Positions 44,541 through 52,750 of a stretch of 64,000 nt of DNA are shown here, piece after piece. The DNA is taken from contig JAEYZI010000079.1 of NCBI GenBank assembly GCA_023428065.1, forward strand, positions 12,416 through 76,415, given 5' to 3'. The notes beneath the pieces are model-generated. The model worked only from the letters and a program-made list of their open reading frames with translations, was not told where the DNA came from and ran no database searches. This DNA is from Actinomycetes bacterium. GTDB lineage: Bacteria; Actinomycetota; Actinomycetes; Actinomycetales; Microbacteriaceae. Both the position numbers and the translations under genes were made by a program. Position 1 is the stretch's first letter. The number at the start of each line of letters is the position of its first letter.

Positions 44541-44594
44541 TTGACATGAGGCACCGCCTCGGGCGAGTATTCATATAGATGTCTGTACATCTAT
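44541..44594 (+). promoter_or_regulatory. HutC-type operator, copy f, with promoter of the CaiB-kinase-aldolase operon
   Basis: TCATATAGATGTCTGTAC (44571-44588) matches the consensus at 16 of 18 positions and is part of a larger dyad ATAGATGT-N4-ACATCTAT (44575-44594). A consensus -35 TTGACA stands at 44541-44546; the -10 region (GAGTAT at 44565-44570) abuts the operator. It is 58 bp upstream of the CoA-transferase gene. Confidence 0.75.
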
Positions 44595-44651
44595 GACCAG
44601 CGTCGCTCGCTCTCTGCGTGTCGACGCACCCGACGGAGGGAGCCCCACGAC

Positions 44652-45851
44652 ATGTCCGGAGACGCGGTCACCCAGCCCCTGAGCGGCGTCAAGGTGCTCG
44701 ACCTCAGCCGCTTCATCGCGGGGCCGCTGTGCTGTCAGATGCTCGCCGACATGGGAGCCGAGGTGCTCAAGATCGAGCGCTCCTCCGGCGAGGACTCGCG
44801 CAAGCTCGCCCCGTTCTTCCAGGGCCACAGCATCTACACGATGCTCTACAGCCGGAACAAGTACGCCGGCACCCTCGACACCCGCCACCCGGAGGCGCTC
44901 GGGATCCTCGAGGACCTCATCCGGCGCTCCGACATCGTCGTCGAGAACTACCGTCCGGGCACCCTCGACGCGATGGGCATCCCCTTCTCGCGCATGCAGG
45001 AGCTCAACCCCGGCATCATCCTCGTCTCCATCTCCGGCTTCGGCCAGACCGGCCCGCTCGCGCAGCGCGCGCTGTTCGACGGCATCGCCCAGGCCGCATC
45101 CGGTCTCATGAGCATGACGGGCGAGCCGGGCGGACGCCCCACGCTCACGGGCGCGTTCGTCGCGGACTACATCGCGGGGTACCACGGCGCCATCGGCGCC
45201 CTGCTCGCCCTCATCCACAAGCGTGCGACGGGCGAGGGCCAGCACGTCGACGTCGCCTCCGTCGACGCGCTCTTCAGCGCGCTCGGCACCGCGACGAGCG
45301 CGTGGCCCATGCTCGGACAGAAGATGGAGCGCAACGGCTCCCGCGACCGCATGAGCGCCCCCGCCAACCTCTTCGAGGCGAGCGACAGCTACATCTACCT
45401 GCACGCCGGCACCGACCCGCTGTTCCGGCGGCTCGCCCACGCGATGGGACGCCCCGAGCTGCTCGAGGACGAGCGCTTCTCCGCGGTCGCGCAGCGCATG
45501 GCGCACGTCGACGAGGTCGAGGCGATCGTGAGCGAGTGGCTCGGCGAGCTGACGGCCGAGGAGGCGGGTCGCCTCCTCGACGAGGCCGGCATCCCCTACA
45601 GCAAGGTCATGGGCGTCGACGAGGTCGCGTCCTCCGAGCAGATCCGCGCGCGCGAGATGCTCGTCGACATCGAGCACCCCGAGCTGGGCGTCGTGACGCT
45701 CCCGGGCGTGCCGATCAAGCTGAGCGCGGCCCCGGGATCCATCCGCAAGGCACCCCCGCTCGTGGGCGAGGACAGCGACTACATCTACGGCGAGCTCCTC
45801 GGCTACGACGCGGACACCATCCAGGGTCTCCGCGACCGCGGCGTCATCTAG
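44652..45851 (+). CDS. Class III (CaiB/BaiF, formyl-CoA-transferase family) CoA-transferase
   Basis: 399-residue family III CoA-transferase. The catalytic aspartate that forms the acyl-anhydride is D172 in LTGAFVADYIAGYHGA; LSRFIAGPLCCQMLADMGAEVLKIE and RNKYAGTLDT belong to the CoA-binding Rossmann domain. By family it moves CoA between two carboxylic acids (formyl/oxalate, carnitine, succinyl/malate types), giving a CoA ester that the class I-like pair at 32 kb or central metabolism could use. First gene of the plus-strand operon running to the SDR at 50091. GGAGGG ribosome binding site. Confidence 0.88.
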   Translation: MSGDAVTQPLSGVKVLDLSRFIAGPLCCQMLADMGAEVLKIERSSGEDSRKLAPFFQGHSIYTMLYSRNKYAGTLDTRHPEALGILEDLIRRSDIVVENYRPGTLDAMGIPFSRMQELNPGIILVSISGFGQTGPLAQRALFDGIAQAASGLMSMTGEPGGRPTLTGAFVADYIAGYHGAIGALLALIHKRATGEGQHVDVASVDALFSALGTATSAWPMLGQKMERNGSRDRMSAPANLFEASDSYIYLHAGTDPLFRRLAHAMGRPELLEDERFSAVAQRMAHVDEVEAIVSEWLGELTAEEAGRLLDEAGIPYSKVMGVDEVASSEQIRAREMLVDIEHPELGVVTLPGVPIKLSAAPGSIRKAPPLVGEDSDYIYGELLGYDADTIQGLRDRGVI

Positions 45852-45872
45852 CCCTCGACTCGGAACTCCCCC

Positions 45873-47318
45873 ATGAACGACGCCTTCCTCGGCCTCGACG
45901 TCGGCACGTCCGGACTCAAGATCCTCGTGATCGACACCGACGGCGGCGTGCTCGCGCGCACCTCGGCGGGCTACCCGACCTCCTACCCCGCGCCCGGGCG
46001 CGCCGAGCAGGATCCCGAGTCGTGGATCGACGCGCTCGCGGATGCCCTGAGCCGCGTCGATGCGGACGTGCGCGCCCGCATCCGGGGCGTCGCCGCCGTC
46101 GGCCACGTGCCGAGCCTCGTGCTCGTCGACGCCGACGGAAGAGCCGTGCGACCGTCGATCATCTGGCAGGACAATCGCGCCGAGCGCGAGGCGCAGGCGC
46201 TCGGCGCCCGCTTCGGCGACGTCGACGCCGAACTGGGAACGGCCCTGCCCTGGGCGGCGTCGCAACTGCTGCCGAAGCTCTCCTGGGTGGCCGCCCACGA
46301 GCCCGAGGCGGTGACCCGCACGAGCGCGGCACTGCAGCCCAAGGACTACGTCAACCGCTTCCTCACCTCGATCACGGCGACCGACCCGTGGTCGTCGAAG
46401 GGCATCTGCGACGTGACGGAGGGCGCGCCCGCCGCGCGTCTGCTCGCGGGCGCCGGCTGGTCCTCCGACGTATGTCCTCCGACGCATGCGCCGTGGGCGG
46501 AGCTCGGGCGTGTGACGCCCGCGGCCGCCGAACGTCTCGGCATCCCCGCCGGCATCGTCGTCGCGACCGGATGGTCGGACGCCCTGGGTGCCGTGCTCGC
46601 CGTCGGCGCGTTCGACGAGCCGCGCTCGTTCGTGCTCACCGGAACCTCCAACATCGTCGGAGCGACCCGCACGGACGTCGCGACGGCACAGGGCCTGTAC
46701 GCCGTCCCGGCGGGACCCTCGGCCCCGCTCCCCATGCTCTACGGACCGACCCAGTCGGGCGGCGAGGCGCTCACCTGGGCCGCCCGCATCCTCGACGTCG
46801 AGGTCGGCGAGGTCATCCGCCTCGCGACGGAAGCGGCCACGACCGACCGCCCGACCTTCGTGCCGTACCTGCGCGGCGAGCGCGCACCGCTTTGGAACCC
46901 CGCGGCCCGCGGCCTGCTCGTCGGCCTGTCGGCCGACCAGGGGCGCGCCGAGTTCGCCCGCGCCGTCGTCGACGGCGTCGCCTCGAGCGCCCGTCACGTG
47001 CTCGAGCTCGCCACGGGCGGCGACGGCGCCGACCAGCCGGTCGAGGTCGGAGGGGTCGGCGTCGACGACCCGCGCTGGGCCGCGATGTGGGCATCCGCCC
47101 TCCGCCGCCCGCTGCGCATCCACTCCGAGCCGAACCTCTCCGCGCTCGGAGCCGCCCTCCTCGCGGCCGGGGCGTGCGGGCTCAAGGGCGCCGAGCTCGC
47201 GCGGCTGCGCCCGCAGCCCACCGAATACCACCCGGATGCCGCCGACGCGGACGACACCGGATTCCGCGATTATCTCGACGCGAGTCACCTCGCCGACGAA
47301 TGGAGCCGACGTGACTGA
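45873..47318 (+). CDS. FGGY-family carbohydrate kinase (xylulokinase-like) 2
   Basis: 481-residue FGGY kinase. DVGTSGLKILVIDTDGGVLA is the phosphate-binding motif, with TGWSDALGAVLAVGAF carrying the catalytic Asp and FVPYLRGERAPLWNPAARGL a strong xylulokinase-type motif. It follows the CoA-transferase by 21 bp and overlaps the KDPG-type aldolase gene by 8 bp, so it probably phosphorylates a ketose or an oxo-acid whose product the aldolase cleaves. It differs from the 28.7-kb kinase in keeping the canonical RGERAP motif. Confidence 0.88.
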   Translation: MNDAFLGLDVGTSGLKILVIDTDGGVLARTSAGYPTSYPAPGRAEQDPESWIDALADALSRVDADVRARIRGVAAVGHVPSLVLVDADGRAVRPSIIWQDNRAEREAQALGARFGDVDAELGTALPWAASQLLPKLSWVAAHEPEAVTRTSAALQPKDYVNRFLTSITATDPWSSKGICDVTEGAPAARLLAGAGWSSDVCPPTHAPWAELGRVTPAAAERLGIPAGIVVATGWSDALGAVLAVGAFDEPRSFVLTGTSNIVGATRTDVATAQGLYAVPAGPSAPLPMLYGPTQSGGEALTWAARILDVEVGEVIRLATEAATTDRPTFVPYLRGERAPLWNPAARGLLVGLSADQGRAEFARAVVDGVASSARHVLELATGGDGADQPVEVGGVGVDDPRWAAMWASALRRPLRIHSEPNLSALGAALLAAGACGLKGAELARLRPQPTEYHPDAADADDTGFRDYLDASHLADEWSRRD

Positions 47319-47931
47319 ACTCGCCACCGACCCCGTCATCGTCGTCGTCCGCCTGGACGACCCCGACGCCGCCACGACCGCCATCACGGGCCTCCTGCGG
47401 GGAGGCGCGCGCAGCATCGAGGTCACGATGACCGTGCCCTCGGCGCTCGGCATCATCGAGAGCCTGCGCGGCCAGGACGCCATGATCGGCGCCGGCACCG
47501 TGCTCACCCGCCAGGACGCCCTCGCCGCCGTCGCGGCGGGCGCGCGCTACCTCGTCGCGCCCGACACCAATCCCGAGGTGCTCGCCGTCGGCGCCGAGGC
47601 CGGCGTGCCCGTCGTCCCGGGCGCCCTGACGCCCACCGAGATCCGCCAGGCCGCTGGGCTGGGCGCCGCCGCCGTCAAGGTGTTCCCGGTCGACGCGCTC
47701 GGCGGCCCCGAGTACATCCGCTCCCTCCGCGGCCCGCTCCCCGACGTGCCGTTCGTCGTCTCCGGCGGCGTCACGACCCCGCAGGCCGCCCAGTACTTCG
47801 CCGCGGGCGTGCGGTCGGTGTGCATGGGACGCGAGTTCCTCGACGCCGCCGAGATCGCCGCCCGCGACATCGACGCCATCGCCGCACGCGCCGCGCGTGT
47901 GCTCTCCGCGGTCGCCCCGGCCGCGGCCTGA
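47311..47931 (+). CDS. KDPG/KHG-type aldolase
   Basis: 206-residue class I aldolase of the Eda/DgoA family. Schiff-base lysine K123 in AAVKVFPVDALGG and general acid/base E37 in SIEVTM are both present, as are IGAGTV and the phosphate-binding GGV. It cleaves a 2-oxo-3-deoxy(-phospho) sugar acid to pyruvate and an aldehyde. The motif is KVFPVD rather than the usual KFFPA, so specificity may differ. GTG start inside the end of the kinase gene; 46 bp before the dehydratase gene. Confidence 0.9.
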   Translation: MTELATDPVIVVVRLDDPDAATTAITGLLRGGARSIEVTMTVPSALGIIESLRGQDAMIGAGTVLTRQDALAAVAAGARYLVAPDTNPEVLAVGAEAGVPVVPGALTPTEIRQAAGLGAAAVKVFPVDALGGPEYIRSLRGPLPDVPFVVSGGVTTPQAAQYFAAGVRSVCMGREFLDAAEIAARDIDAIAARAARVLSAVAPAAA

Positions 47932-47977
47932 CGACCCGACCCCCGCCCACAGCCTCACGAAACACGAAGGAAGCACC

Positions 47978-49300
47978 ATGGCCAGAATCGGCAGCCATCG
48001 GATCACCGACATCCGGTTCCCCACGTCGCTCGACGCCTCCGGTTCGGACGCGGTCAACGTCGACCCCGACCACTCCGCCGCCTACCTCGAGCTGACGCCC
48101 GACGACCCGAGCTGGCCCTCCGGCTACGCCTACGTCTTCACCCAGGGCCGCGGCAACGACCTCGCCTGCCACACCCTCGAGGTCATGGTCGGGCTGCTGC
48201 CCGACTGGCCGCTCGAGGAGATGCTCGACCGCCTCGGCGAGGTGTCGCGCCTGCTCGTCGACGACTCGCAGCTGCGCTGGCTCGGGCCCGAGAAGGGGCT
48301 CACCCACCAGGCCGCGGGCGCCGTCGTCAACGCGCTCTGGGACATCAAGGCGCGCCGCGCGGGCGTGCCCCTGTGGCGCCTGCTCGTCGACATGACGCCC
48401 GAGGAGATCGTCTCGGTCGTCGACTTCTCGCACCTGCGCGACGCCATCACGGAGGCCGAGGCGCTCGATATCCTCCGCGCCGGCCAGGAGGGCAAGGAGG
48501 AGCGCATCGCGCACCTGCGCAGCGACGGCTTCCCGGCGTACACGACCGGCCCGGGGTGGCTCGGCTTCAGCGACGAGCGGATGCTGGGCCTCGTCCGGCA
48601 GGCGGTCGACGACGGCTTCACGCTCATCAAGATGAAGGTCGCCGGCAACCTCGAGGACGACAAGCGCCGCCTCGGGCTCGCGCGCGAGGCCGTCGGCCCC
48701 GACATCCGGCTCGCGATCGACGCGAACCAGCGCTGGGACGTCGACGAGGCGATCGACTGGATCCGCGAGCTCGTCGACTACCAGCTGTGGTGGGTCGAGG
48801 AGCCGACCGCGCCCGACGACATCCTCGGCCACGCGAAGATCCGCAAGGCGATCGCACCGACCAAGGTCGCGACGGGCGAGGCGATGGCCAACCGCATCAT
48901 GGTCAAGCAGTTCCTGCAGGCCGAGGCGCTCGACATCCTGCAGATCGAGTCGAGCCACTTCGCGGGCGTCAACGAGAACCTCGCGAACCTGCTGCTCGCG
49001 ACGAAGTTCGGCGTGCCCGTGATCCCGCACGCGGGCGGCGTGGGACTCTGCGAGCTCGGGCAGCACTACGTCTACTTCGACTACGCCGTGCTCGCCCGCA
49101 CGCTCGACGACCGCGGGCTCGAGTACATCGACCACCTGCACGAGCACTTCGTCGCTCCGGTCGACGTGACCCGCGGACGCTACCGTCTGCCCGACACGCC
49201 GGGCACGGGAGCCGAGATCCGACCCGAGTCGGTGGCGCGGTGGACGTTCCCCGACGGGCCCGGCTGGACCGAGCTCCGCGAGAAGGGACTCGTGCCGTGA
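47978..49300 (+). CDS. L-fuconate dehydratase-like enzyme (enolase superfamily)
   Basis: 440-residue mandelate-racemase subgroup enzyme closely resembling L-fuconate dehydratase (FucD, human ENOSF1). The N-terminal IRFPTSLDASGSDAVN is diagnostic. Catalytic residues fall at the numbers I recall for Xanthomonas FucD: K218/K220 in IKMK, metal ligands D248, E274 and E301, and H351 in PHAGGVG. The His partner, Asp324 in FucD, is Glu324 here (LQIES). It should dehydrate an acid sugar to the 2-oxo-3-deoxy acid used by the aldolase just upstream. L-fuconate, L-galactonate or D-arabinonate are candidates. Confidence 0.9.
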   Translation: MARIGSHRITDIRFPTSLDASGSDAVNVDPDHSAAYLELTPDDPSWPSGYAYVFTQGRGNDLACHTLEVMVGLLPDWPLEEMLDRLGEVSRLLVDDSQLRWLGPEKGLTHQAAGAVVNALWDIKARRAGVPLWRLLVDMTPEEIVSVVDFSHLRDAITEAEALDILRAGQEGKEERIAHLRSDGFPAYTTGPGWLGFSDERMLGLVRQAVDDGFTLIKMKVAGNLEDDKRRLGLAREAVGPDIRLAIDANQRWDVDEAIDWIRELVDYQLWWVEEPTAPDDILGHAKIRKAIAPTKVATGEAMANRIMVKQFLQAEALDILQIESSHFAGVNENLANLLLATKFGVPVIPHAGGVGLCELGQHYVYFDYAVLARTLDDRGLEYIDHLHEHFVAPVDVTRGRYRLPDTPGTGAEIRPESVARWTFPDGPGWTELREKGLVP

Positions 49301-50091
49301 CCGAGCGGCGCGACGCCGTCTCGTTCGACCTCTCCGCGCGCAGCGTCATCGTGACGGGCGGGGCGAGCGGGATCGGCGCGACCCTCGCCGAGGCGCTCCT
49401 CGCCGCGGGCGCCCGCGTGAGCGTGTGGGGCCGCGACCAGGCGCGGCTCGACGCGTTCGTCGAGCGGATGGCCGGCAGGTACGCGCACGACCCGCTCCCG
49501 AAGTCGGTCGACGTGACCGACGCCGCGAGCATCGACGCGGCCCTCGCGGAGGTCGTCGAGGAGTGGGGCCGTGTCGACGGTCTCGTGAACGGCGCCGGCA
49601 CGATGAAGGTCGGCGACTCGGTCGACTTCGCCGAGGCGGACTTCCGGTCGATCGTCGACATCCACCTCGTGGGCGCGTTCCTCTGCTCGCAGCGTGTGGC
49701 GCGCGTCATGCGCGAGTCGGGCGGCGGCAGCATCCTCAACCTCGGCTCGATGGCCACCTTCGTCGGCCAGCCTCGCCGCGCCGCCTATTCGGCCGCCAAG
49801 ACCGGCATCGCCGGCCTCACGAAGACGCTCGCCGTCGAGTGGGGTCCGGATGCCATCCGCGTCAACGCGATCGCGCCCGGCTACATCGCGACGGGCATGG
49901 CGATGGAGAACGTGCGCCTCGGCGTGCTGCCGCTCGACAAGGTGCTCTCGCGCACGCCCCTGCGCCGCATGGGCGAGCCCGAGGAGCTCGTGCCGCTCTC
50001 GCTCTACCTGCTGAGCGACGTCGCGGCCTTCGTGACCGGAACCATCATCCCGGTCGACGGCGGCTGGCTCGCCAACGGCTACGTGGAGTAG
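49297..50091 (+). CDS. Short-chain dehydrogenase/reductase (gluconate 5-dehydrogenase-like)
   Basis: 264-residue classical SDR. Cofactor motif VTGGASGIG, NGAG, active-site Ser (NLGSMATF) and Y-x3-K in AAYSAAKTG, and the C-terminal TGTIIPVDGGWLANG are all present. Arg in VWGRDQARL suggests NADP may be accepted. In L-fucose pathways the step after the dehydratase is an SDR acting on 2-oxo-3-deoxy-fuconate; the 4-bp GTGA overlap with the dehydratase-like gene supports that kind of role, though gluconate-5-dehydrogenase-like activity is equally possible. Last gene before ssrA. Confidence 0.88.
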   Translation: MTERRDAVSFDLSARSVIVTGGASGIGATLAEALLAAGARVSVWGRDQARLDAFVERMAGRYAHDPLPKSVDVTDAASIDAALAEVVEEWGRVDGLVNGAGTMKVGDSVDFAEADFRSIVDIHLVGAFLCSQRVARVMRESGGGSILNLGSMATFVGQPRRAAYSAAKTGIAGLTKTLAVEWGPDAIRVNAIAPGYIATGMAMENVRLGVLPLDKVLSRTPLRRMGEPEELVPLSLYLLSDVAAFVTGTIIPVDGGWLANGYVE

Positions 50092-50123
50092 CGGGCGACC
50101 CCGACAGCGCGTGATGACGGCGG

Positions 50124-50494
50124 TGGTGGAGATGGGGGGAATTGAACCCCCGTCCATCGCTGTGAGCCTGCGCCTTCTCCGGGCGCAGTCCGTGAAATCG
50201 TTCTGCTCGGCTCCGACCTTCGTCACGAACACCTAGGTCGACGAGCCCAGCCCCAGTGAAAGTCCCGCGCGACCCTGGAACACGATCGCGCAGCAAGCCC
50301 CCTCGATGACGCCAGGATCCGGATCGGGGGCGAGTCCGGACTGACGGACCTATCTACTCCGCTTAGGCAGCGAGAGCGAGGTCGGTGCGCTTAACGTTGG
50401 CACCTATGGTGTGCGGAGGGCGTTAACGAGATAACCCCGCATCCTCGGCCCGCTTCTCGCAGTTTCGCAGGCGATGTCGAAACCGATCATCCCC
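50124..50494 (-). ncRNA. ssrA: tmRNA (ssrA)
   Basis: Transfer-messenger RNA on the minus strand. The 5' end GGGGATGATCGGTTTCGAC pairs with the 3' end …CATCTCCACCA to form the seven-pair acceptor stem, and GGGGGTTCAATTCCCCC is the T arm. The tag reading frame (50363-50401, minus) encodes ANVKRTDLALAA followed by TAA, after the resume alanine position typical for actinobacteria. It rescues stalled ribosomes together with SmpB, encoded 0.8 kb away. A TTGACA hexamer at 50554-50559 (minus strand) is too far upstream to be a convincing promoter element. Confidence 0.96.
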
Positions 50495-50622
50495 ATGGTC
50501 ACCTCGGGAGCTCGCTCCGTGAGAGGTGGGCCGTCATCACGCGCTGTGGAGTTGTCAATCGCGCCGATGAGGCGCAGCCCTTCATCATAGCCGAGGCCGC
50601 GAGGTGCTGGCAGGATGAGGCG

Positions 50623-51294
50623 ATGAGCACCGTCATCACCGTGCAGGGCCACTTCACGGCGTGGTACCCCGCCGAGCGCGCCACCGTCCGCCTCACCGTC
50701 GGTTTCGACGGACCGAAGCGCGCGGACGTGCTCGCCTCCGCGACGGCCGCCGTGCAGACCGTCACCGACTCCGTGACGCACCTGCACGATCCGGATGCGG
50801 GGCCCGTCACGTGGTGGTCGTCGGCGCGCGTGCGCGTGTGGGCCGAGCGCCCGTGGAACGCCGACGGCAAGCAGCTCGCGCCCGTGCACCACGCGTCGAT
50901 CGCGATGACGGTGAAGTTCAAGGACTTCGACGCCCTCGCCGACTGGCTCGCGGAGGCCGCGACCGTGCCGGGCGTGCAGGTCAACGGGATCGACTGGGAC
51001 CTCACCGAGGCCAAGCGCACGGCCGTCACGACCGAGGTGCGCTCCCGCGCCGTGCGCGACGCCGTCGACAAGGCGCGCGTCTTCGCCCAGGCGATCGGAC
51101 TGGCCCAGGTGTCGGCGACGGCGATCGCGGACCCGGGCATGCTCGGCGTGCGCGGAGAGGCCGACTCTCCCGCCCCGAGCATGATGCGCGCCGCGTCGTT
51201 GAGCGCGCCCCACGCGGCCGGCACGTCGTTCAGCTTCACGCCGGAGGACATCGAGGTCACGGCCTCGGTCGACGCCCGCTTCGAGGCGAGCTGA
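50623..51294 (+). CDS. SIMPL-domain protein (DUF541)
   Basis: 223-residue protein of the SIMPL/DUF541 family: MSTVITVQGHFTAWYPAERATVRLTVGFDG opens the BON-like β/α fold and SFTPEDIEVTASVDARFEA ends it. No signal peptide or transmembrane segment, so it is cytosolic, unlike many periplasmic members. Function unknown; some homologues are linked to oxidative stress or to signalling-kinase interaction. Lies between ssrA (-) and smpB (-), ending 1 bp before the smpB stop. Confidence 0.82.
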   Translation: MSTVITVQGHFTAWYPAERATVRLTVGFDGPKRADVLASATAAVQTVTDSVTHLHDPDAGPVTWWSSARVRVWAERPWNADGKQLAPVHHASIAMTVKFKDFDALADWLAEAATVPGVQVNGIDWDLTEAKRTAVTTEVRSRAVRDAVDKARVFAQAIGLAQVSATAIADPGMLGVRGEADSPAPSMMRAASLSAPHAAGTSFSFTPEDIEVTASVDARFEAS

Positions 51295-51295
51295 A

Positions 51296-51772
51296 CTACT
51301 CCCCGAGATGCCGGCGGCTCGCCATCGCGCGGTCCGCCTCGCGCTTGTCCTGACGCTCGCGGAGCGCCTGACGCTTGTCGTACTCCCGCTTGCCCTTCGC
51401 GACCGCGAGCTCGACCTTGGCGCGGCCGTCCTTGAAGTAGATGGAGAGCGGCACGAGGGTGTACCCGCCCTCCTTCGTGCGGTGGCTGATCTTGATGATC
51501 TGCGCCTTGTGCAGCAGGAGCTTGCGCTTGCGGCGCGTGGCGTGGTTCGTCCACGACCCGGAACCCCACTCGGGGATGTGCACCGCGTCGAGCCAGATCT
51601 CGCCGCCGTCGATGAAGGCGTAGCCGTCGACGAGCGAGGCCTTGCCCTCCCGCAGCGACTTCACCTCGGTGCCCGAGAGCACGATGCCGGCCTCGTAGGT
51701 GTCCTCGATCGTGTAGTCGTGGCGCGCCTTGCGGTTGGTCGCGACGACCTTCTCGCCCTTCTCACGGGGCAT
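51296..51772 (-). CDS. smpB: SsrA-binding protein SmpB
   Basis: 158-residue tmRNA-binding OB-fold protein needed for trans-translation. Family motifs [51 protein letters not shown] and the basic C-terminal tail ([23 protein letters not shown]) that mimics the anticodon are present. ATG at 51772 is chosen over 51796 because [20 protein letters not shown] is the family N-terminus. It follows ftsX on the same strand, the usual ftsE-ftsX-smpB-ssrA arrangement. Confidence 0.96.
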   Translation of the reverse strand: MPREKGEKVVATNRKARHDYTIEDTYEAGIVLSGTEVKSLREGKASLVDGYAFIDGGEIWLDAVHIPEWGSGSWTNHATRRKRKLLLHKAQIIKISHRTKEGGYTLVPLSIYFKDGRAKVELAVAKGKREYDKRQALRERQDKREADRAMASRRHLGE

Positions 51773-51841
51773 GACGCACCTCCCTGCGCGTGACATCCGG
51801 AGCCGTCGCGGACGCGGCGGCAGCCGTTCAGTCTATGCGAC

Positions 51842-52750
51842 TCAGGCCTTCAGGTAGCGCCGGATGGCGACGCTCGCCGAGAGGGCGGCGAGCAGCGCGC
51901 CCACGCCGATGAGGATGGGCACCACGAGCAGCGCCTCGGGCAAGCCGATGAAGGTGTAGCCGCGGATGCGCTCCGTCAGGTAGCCGCCGACGAAGAAGTG
52001 CACGATCGCGACGACCGCGCCGCTCGCGAGCAGCGACCCGATGAGCGAGGCGAGCACGCCCTCGAGGATGAACGGCGTCTCGATGAAACGGTTCGACGCT
52101 CCGACGAGGCGCATGATCGCGAGCTCCCGGCGCCGTGAGAAGGCGGAGAGCCGGATCGTCGTGGAGATGAGCAGGACCGCCGCGATGAGCATGAGCGCGG
52201 CGATGCCGACGGCCGTGAAGCTCGCCACGTTCATGACGTCGAAGATCGGCTGCAGTAGGGCGCGCTGGTCGGTGACCTCGTCGACGCCCGGCATCCCGCT
52301 GATCGAGTCGATGATGACGTCGGAGTTGTCGGGGTCGACGAGCTTGATCTGGAAGTCGTAGGGGAAGGAGTCGATCGTGGCGAGGTCGACGACCGAGTTG
52401 CCCGCGAACTGCTCCTTGAACCGCTCGAACGCCTGCTCGGGCGTCTCGAGTGTCACCGTCTCGACGAACTCGGCGAGGGTCGGCCCCTCGAGCTGCGCCT
52501 GCACCGCGTCGATTTGCTCCTGCGTGGCGCTCGCACCCTCGCAGCTCGGCACCGCGGGGATGCACATGTAGACCGTCACCTCGGCGCGGTCGTACCAGTA
52601 GTTCTTCATCTCGCCGATCTGCATCTGCAGCAGGATCGCGGCGCCGAAGAAGGTGAGCGAGATGAAGGTCACGAGGATGACCGACACGACCATCGAGAGG
52701 TTGCGCCGGAAGCCCTGGCCGACCTCCGACAGGATGAGCCCGAGCCTCAC
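51842..52750 (-). CDS. ftsX: Cell division ABC-type permease FtsX
   Basis: 302-residue FtsX: N-terminal transmembrane helix (FRRNLSMVVSVILVTFISLTFFG), a large extracellular loop (about 50-165) with two cysteines (YMCIPAVPSCEG), then three transmembrane helices. With FtsE it activates cell-wall hydrolases of the RipC/NlpC type. The GTG start overlaps the ftsE stop (GTGA). Confidence 0.95.
   Translation of the reverse strand: MRLGLILSEVGQGFRRNLSMVVSVILVTFISLTFFGAAILLQMQIGEMKNYWYDRAEVTVYMCIPAVPSCEGASATQEQIDAVQAQLEGPTLAEFVETVTLETPEQAFERFKEQFAGNSVVDLATIDSFPYDFQIKLVDPDNSDVIIDSISGMPGVDEVTDQRALLQPIFDVMNVASFTAVGIAALMLIAAVLLISTTIRLSAFSRRRELAIMRLVGASNRFIETPFILEGVLASLIGSLLASGAVVAIVHFFVGGYLTERIRGYTFIGLPEALLVVPILIGVGALLAALSASVAIRRYLKA

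Noticed and set aside
27270..50091. The island as a horizontally acquired genomic island
   Set aside because: No integrase, transposase or flanking direct repeat was seen, and base composition and start-codon usage match the surroundings. ssrA at 50124 is a frequent integration site, but no attachment repeat of its 3' end was found at the other side within the window.
50124..50494. A tRNA gene at the 3' end of the SDR
   Set aside because: The TGGTGGAGATGGGGGGAATTGAACCCCC segment is the 3' tRNA-like end of tmRNA; the matching 5' end and the tag frame are 370 bp away.
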